This document shows, piece after piece, positions 6,448 through 7,338 of a stretch of DNA of 7,338 nt (its first letter is position 1; every line of letters begins with the position of its first letter). The notes below the pieces were generated by a model, which was given only the letters and a program-made list of their open reading frames with translations, searched no databases and was not told where the DNA came from. The stretch comes from Deltaproteobacteria bacterium (GTDB taxonomy: Bacteria > Bdellovibrionota > FAC87 > UBA2466), in the NCBI GenBank assembly GCA_013205415.1, contig JABMMY010000107.1, positions 1-7,338 on the forward strand, written 5' to 3'. A program made the translations under genes and the position numbers.

Positions 6448-6477
6448 CCCCATCTATGATCTTTATCGTAGATGGGG
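6448..6477. terminator. Bidirectional intrinsic terminator between the barrel-protein gene and ggt
   Basis: A 13-base-pair stem joins 6448-6460 (CCCCATCTATGAT) to 6465-6477 (ATCGTAGATGGGG) across a four-base CTTT loop. The single imperfect pair, 6457 with 6468, is a U-G wobble in the + transcript and an A-C mismatch in the - transcript. AAAAA at 6442-6446 gives a U5 tract for the - strand transcript of ggt; the + strand side is followed only by CTTTA. The hairpin lies 26 bases past the barrel-gene stop and 20 bases past the ggt stop, so it can end both converging messages. Confidence 0.85.
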
Positions 6478-6497
6478 CTTTAGGTCATGAAAGAGGT

Positions 6498-7338
6498 CTA
6501 ATAGGCCTCTGCGCCGCCTTCATCTCTGGGATCAAATACAGCGGTGACCTTTCCGTCCTCCTGTAGGTGAACTGCCTGTGTGATCGCACTAAAGGGAGGG
6601 GGTCTCACCTTTTCACCTAATGAATTTAAATATTCTTTAGTGGTTTCCGAATAGCCCTCTTCAATATCTAAAAACTCAGGCATCCACTGCTGATGAATTC
6701 TGGGAGCGAAAATAGATTTTTTTAAATCCCCAGAATAAACAAAAAGATCATTTAAGATCACCTGTAGCACACTGGTTGTGATTCGGGATCCACCCGCAGC
6801 ACCTGCGACTAAAATGGGCTGTCCTTCTCTCACCAAAATCGTGGGAGACATGCTGGATGCCGGACGCTTAAGGGGTTCGATCGCATTGGCCATCTCGCCG
6901 ACTAATCCATAAATATTAGGAGAGCCAGGCTTCACACTAAAATCATCCATCTCATCATTTAAAAAAATACCGGTTCCTGGCGCCATGATACAAGCGCCAA
7001 AGGTATCATTAATAGTGAGTGTGCTTGCGACCGCATTGCCCTGGACGTCGATGACACTTAAGTGAGTCGTGTGGGAGCCCTCATTAATAAGTTGCCCTCC
7101 TTGAATAAGAGAGGAGGGTGTTGCTTTAACTAAGGATATATTTTTTCTTAGGGCTTCAATATATTTTTCAGAAACCAATTTTAAAAAATCATAATGGGTA
7201 AAATCGGGATCCCCAACAAACTTACCTCTATCTGCATAGGCTCGCTTCATGACTTCGGAAAGAAGATGGCTATACTCTGGGGTTTTTTGAGCTATCTCTT
7301 CAATCGGAAAACCTTCTAATACCTTTAGCATTTGTAAA
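6498..7338 (-). CDS. ggt: Gamma-glutamyltransferase (glutathione hydrolase), 5' part outside the window
   Basis: Gamma-glutamyltransferase is an N-terminal nucleophile hydrolase, usually periplasmic, that cleaves or transfers the gamma-glutamyl group of glutathione and related compounds. It is made as a precursor that cuts itself into large and small subunits. Numbered from the first Met in the window (codon 7329-7331), residues 1-87 are the end of the large subunit, including AYADR and GDPDF (31-44). The small subunit starts at the catalytic Thr88 in HTTHLSV. It keeps INDTFG (107-112), EMDDF (127-131), PASSMSP (157-163), AGGSR (179-183) and APRIHQQW (209-216), all close to E. coli GGT. The lid loop between MDDF and SSMSP has the E. 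coli length, unlike Bacillus subtilis GGT. The frame stays open through Leu and Gln codons to the edge, and the family is about 550-580 residues long, so the Met at 7331 is internal. The signal peptide and most of the large subunit are not visible. Confidence 0.95.
   Translation of the reverse strand, partial: LQMLKVLEGFPIEEIAQKTPEYSHLLSEVMKRAYADRGKFVGDPDFTHYDFLKLVSEKYIEALRKNISLVKATPSSLIQGGQLINEGSHTTHLSVIDVQGNAVASTLTINDTFGACIMAPGTGIFLNDEMDDFSVKPGSPNIYGLVGEMANAIEPLKRPASSMSPTILVREGQPILVAGAAGGSRITTSVLQVILNDLFVYSGDLKKSIFAPRIHQQWMPEFLDIEEGYSETTKEYLNSLGEKVRPPPFSAITQAVHLQEDGKVTAVFDPRDEGGAEAY

Noticed and set aside
6229..6453. 74-codon - strand open frame across the end of the barrel-protein gene and the terminator
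   Set aside because: It overlaps the coding end of a supported gene and starts within the terminator stem; it has no recognisable domain.

Overview
The window holds six protein-coding genes of a Gram-negative bacterium. They form a + strand pair (positions 88-2298), a - strand membrane glycosyltransferase (2301-3683), two + strand genes (3944-5686 and 5843-6421), and a - strand gene cut by the right edge (6498-7338). An MsbA-like exporter, a secreted outer-membrane-barrel-like protein and an E. coli-type gamma-glutamyltransferase point to a double-membrane cell. The DNA is moderately AT-rich (judged by eye, not computed). The overall style is compatible with a Bdellovibrio-like (Bdellovibrionota) or other former deltaproteobacterial lineage, but no marker here proves this. 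No RNA gene, CRISPR array, insertion sequence or integration site is visible.

Layout from left to right. A 122-residue protein of unknown function (88-456) has a good ribosome binding site. After 54 bases comes an MsbA-type ABC exporter with membrane domain and ATPase fused (511-2298). Converging on it with only 2 bases between the stop codons is a WecA/TagO-like polyprenyl-phosphate sugar-1-phosphate transferase (2301-3683, -). This protein has an extra C-terminal soluble domain and several altered family motifs. A 260-base divergent intergenic region with a candidate promoter and a 7-base dyad separates it from a NodU/TobZ-type O-carbamoyltransferase (3944-5686). A 156-base leader with two candidate promoters precedes a small secreted beta-barrel-like protein (5843-6421). 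A strong bidirectional terminator hairpin (6448-6477) separates that gene from the converging ggt gene (6498 to beyond 7338), of which the large-subunit end and the whole catalytic small subunit are in the window.

The three central genes could together serve the cell surface: a lipid-linked sugar initiator, a carbamoyltransferase that could decorate a glycan or small molecule, and a lipid/glycolipid flippase. This link rests on gene proximity and family knowledge only, since the genes are not in one operon. The clearest anomaly is in the glycosyltransferase. The Asp of the conserved F-x-G-D motif, a metal ligand in MraY structures, is Asn, and the first cytoplasmic loop has lost its K, H and second G. 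The protein may therefore be catalytically altered or may have another role.
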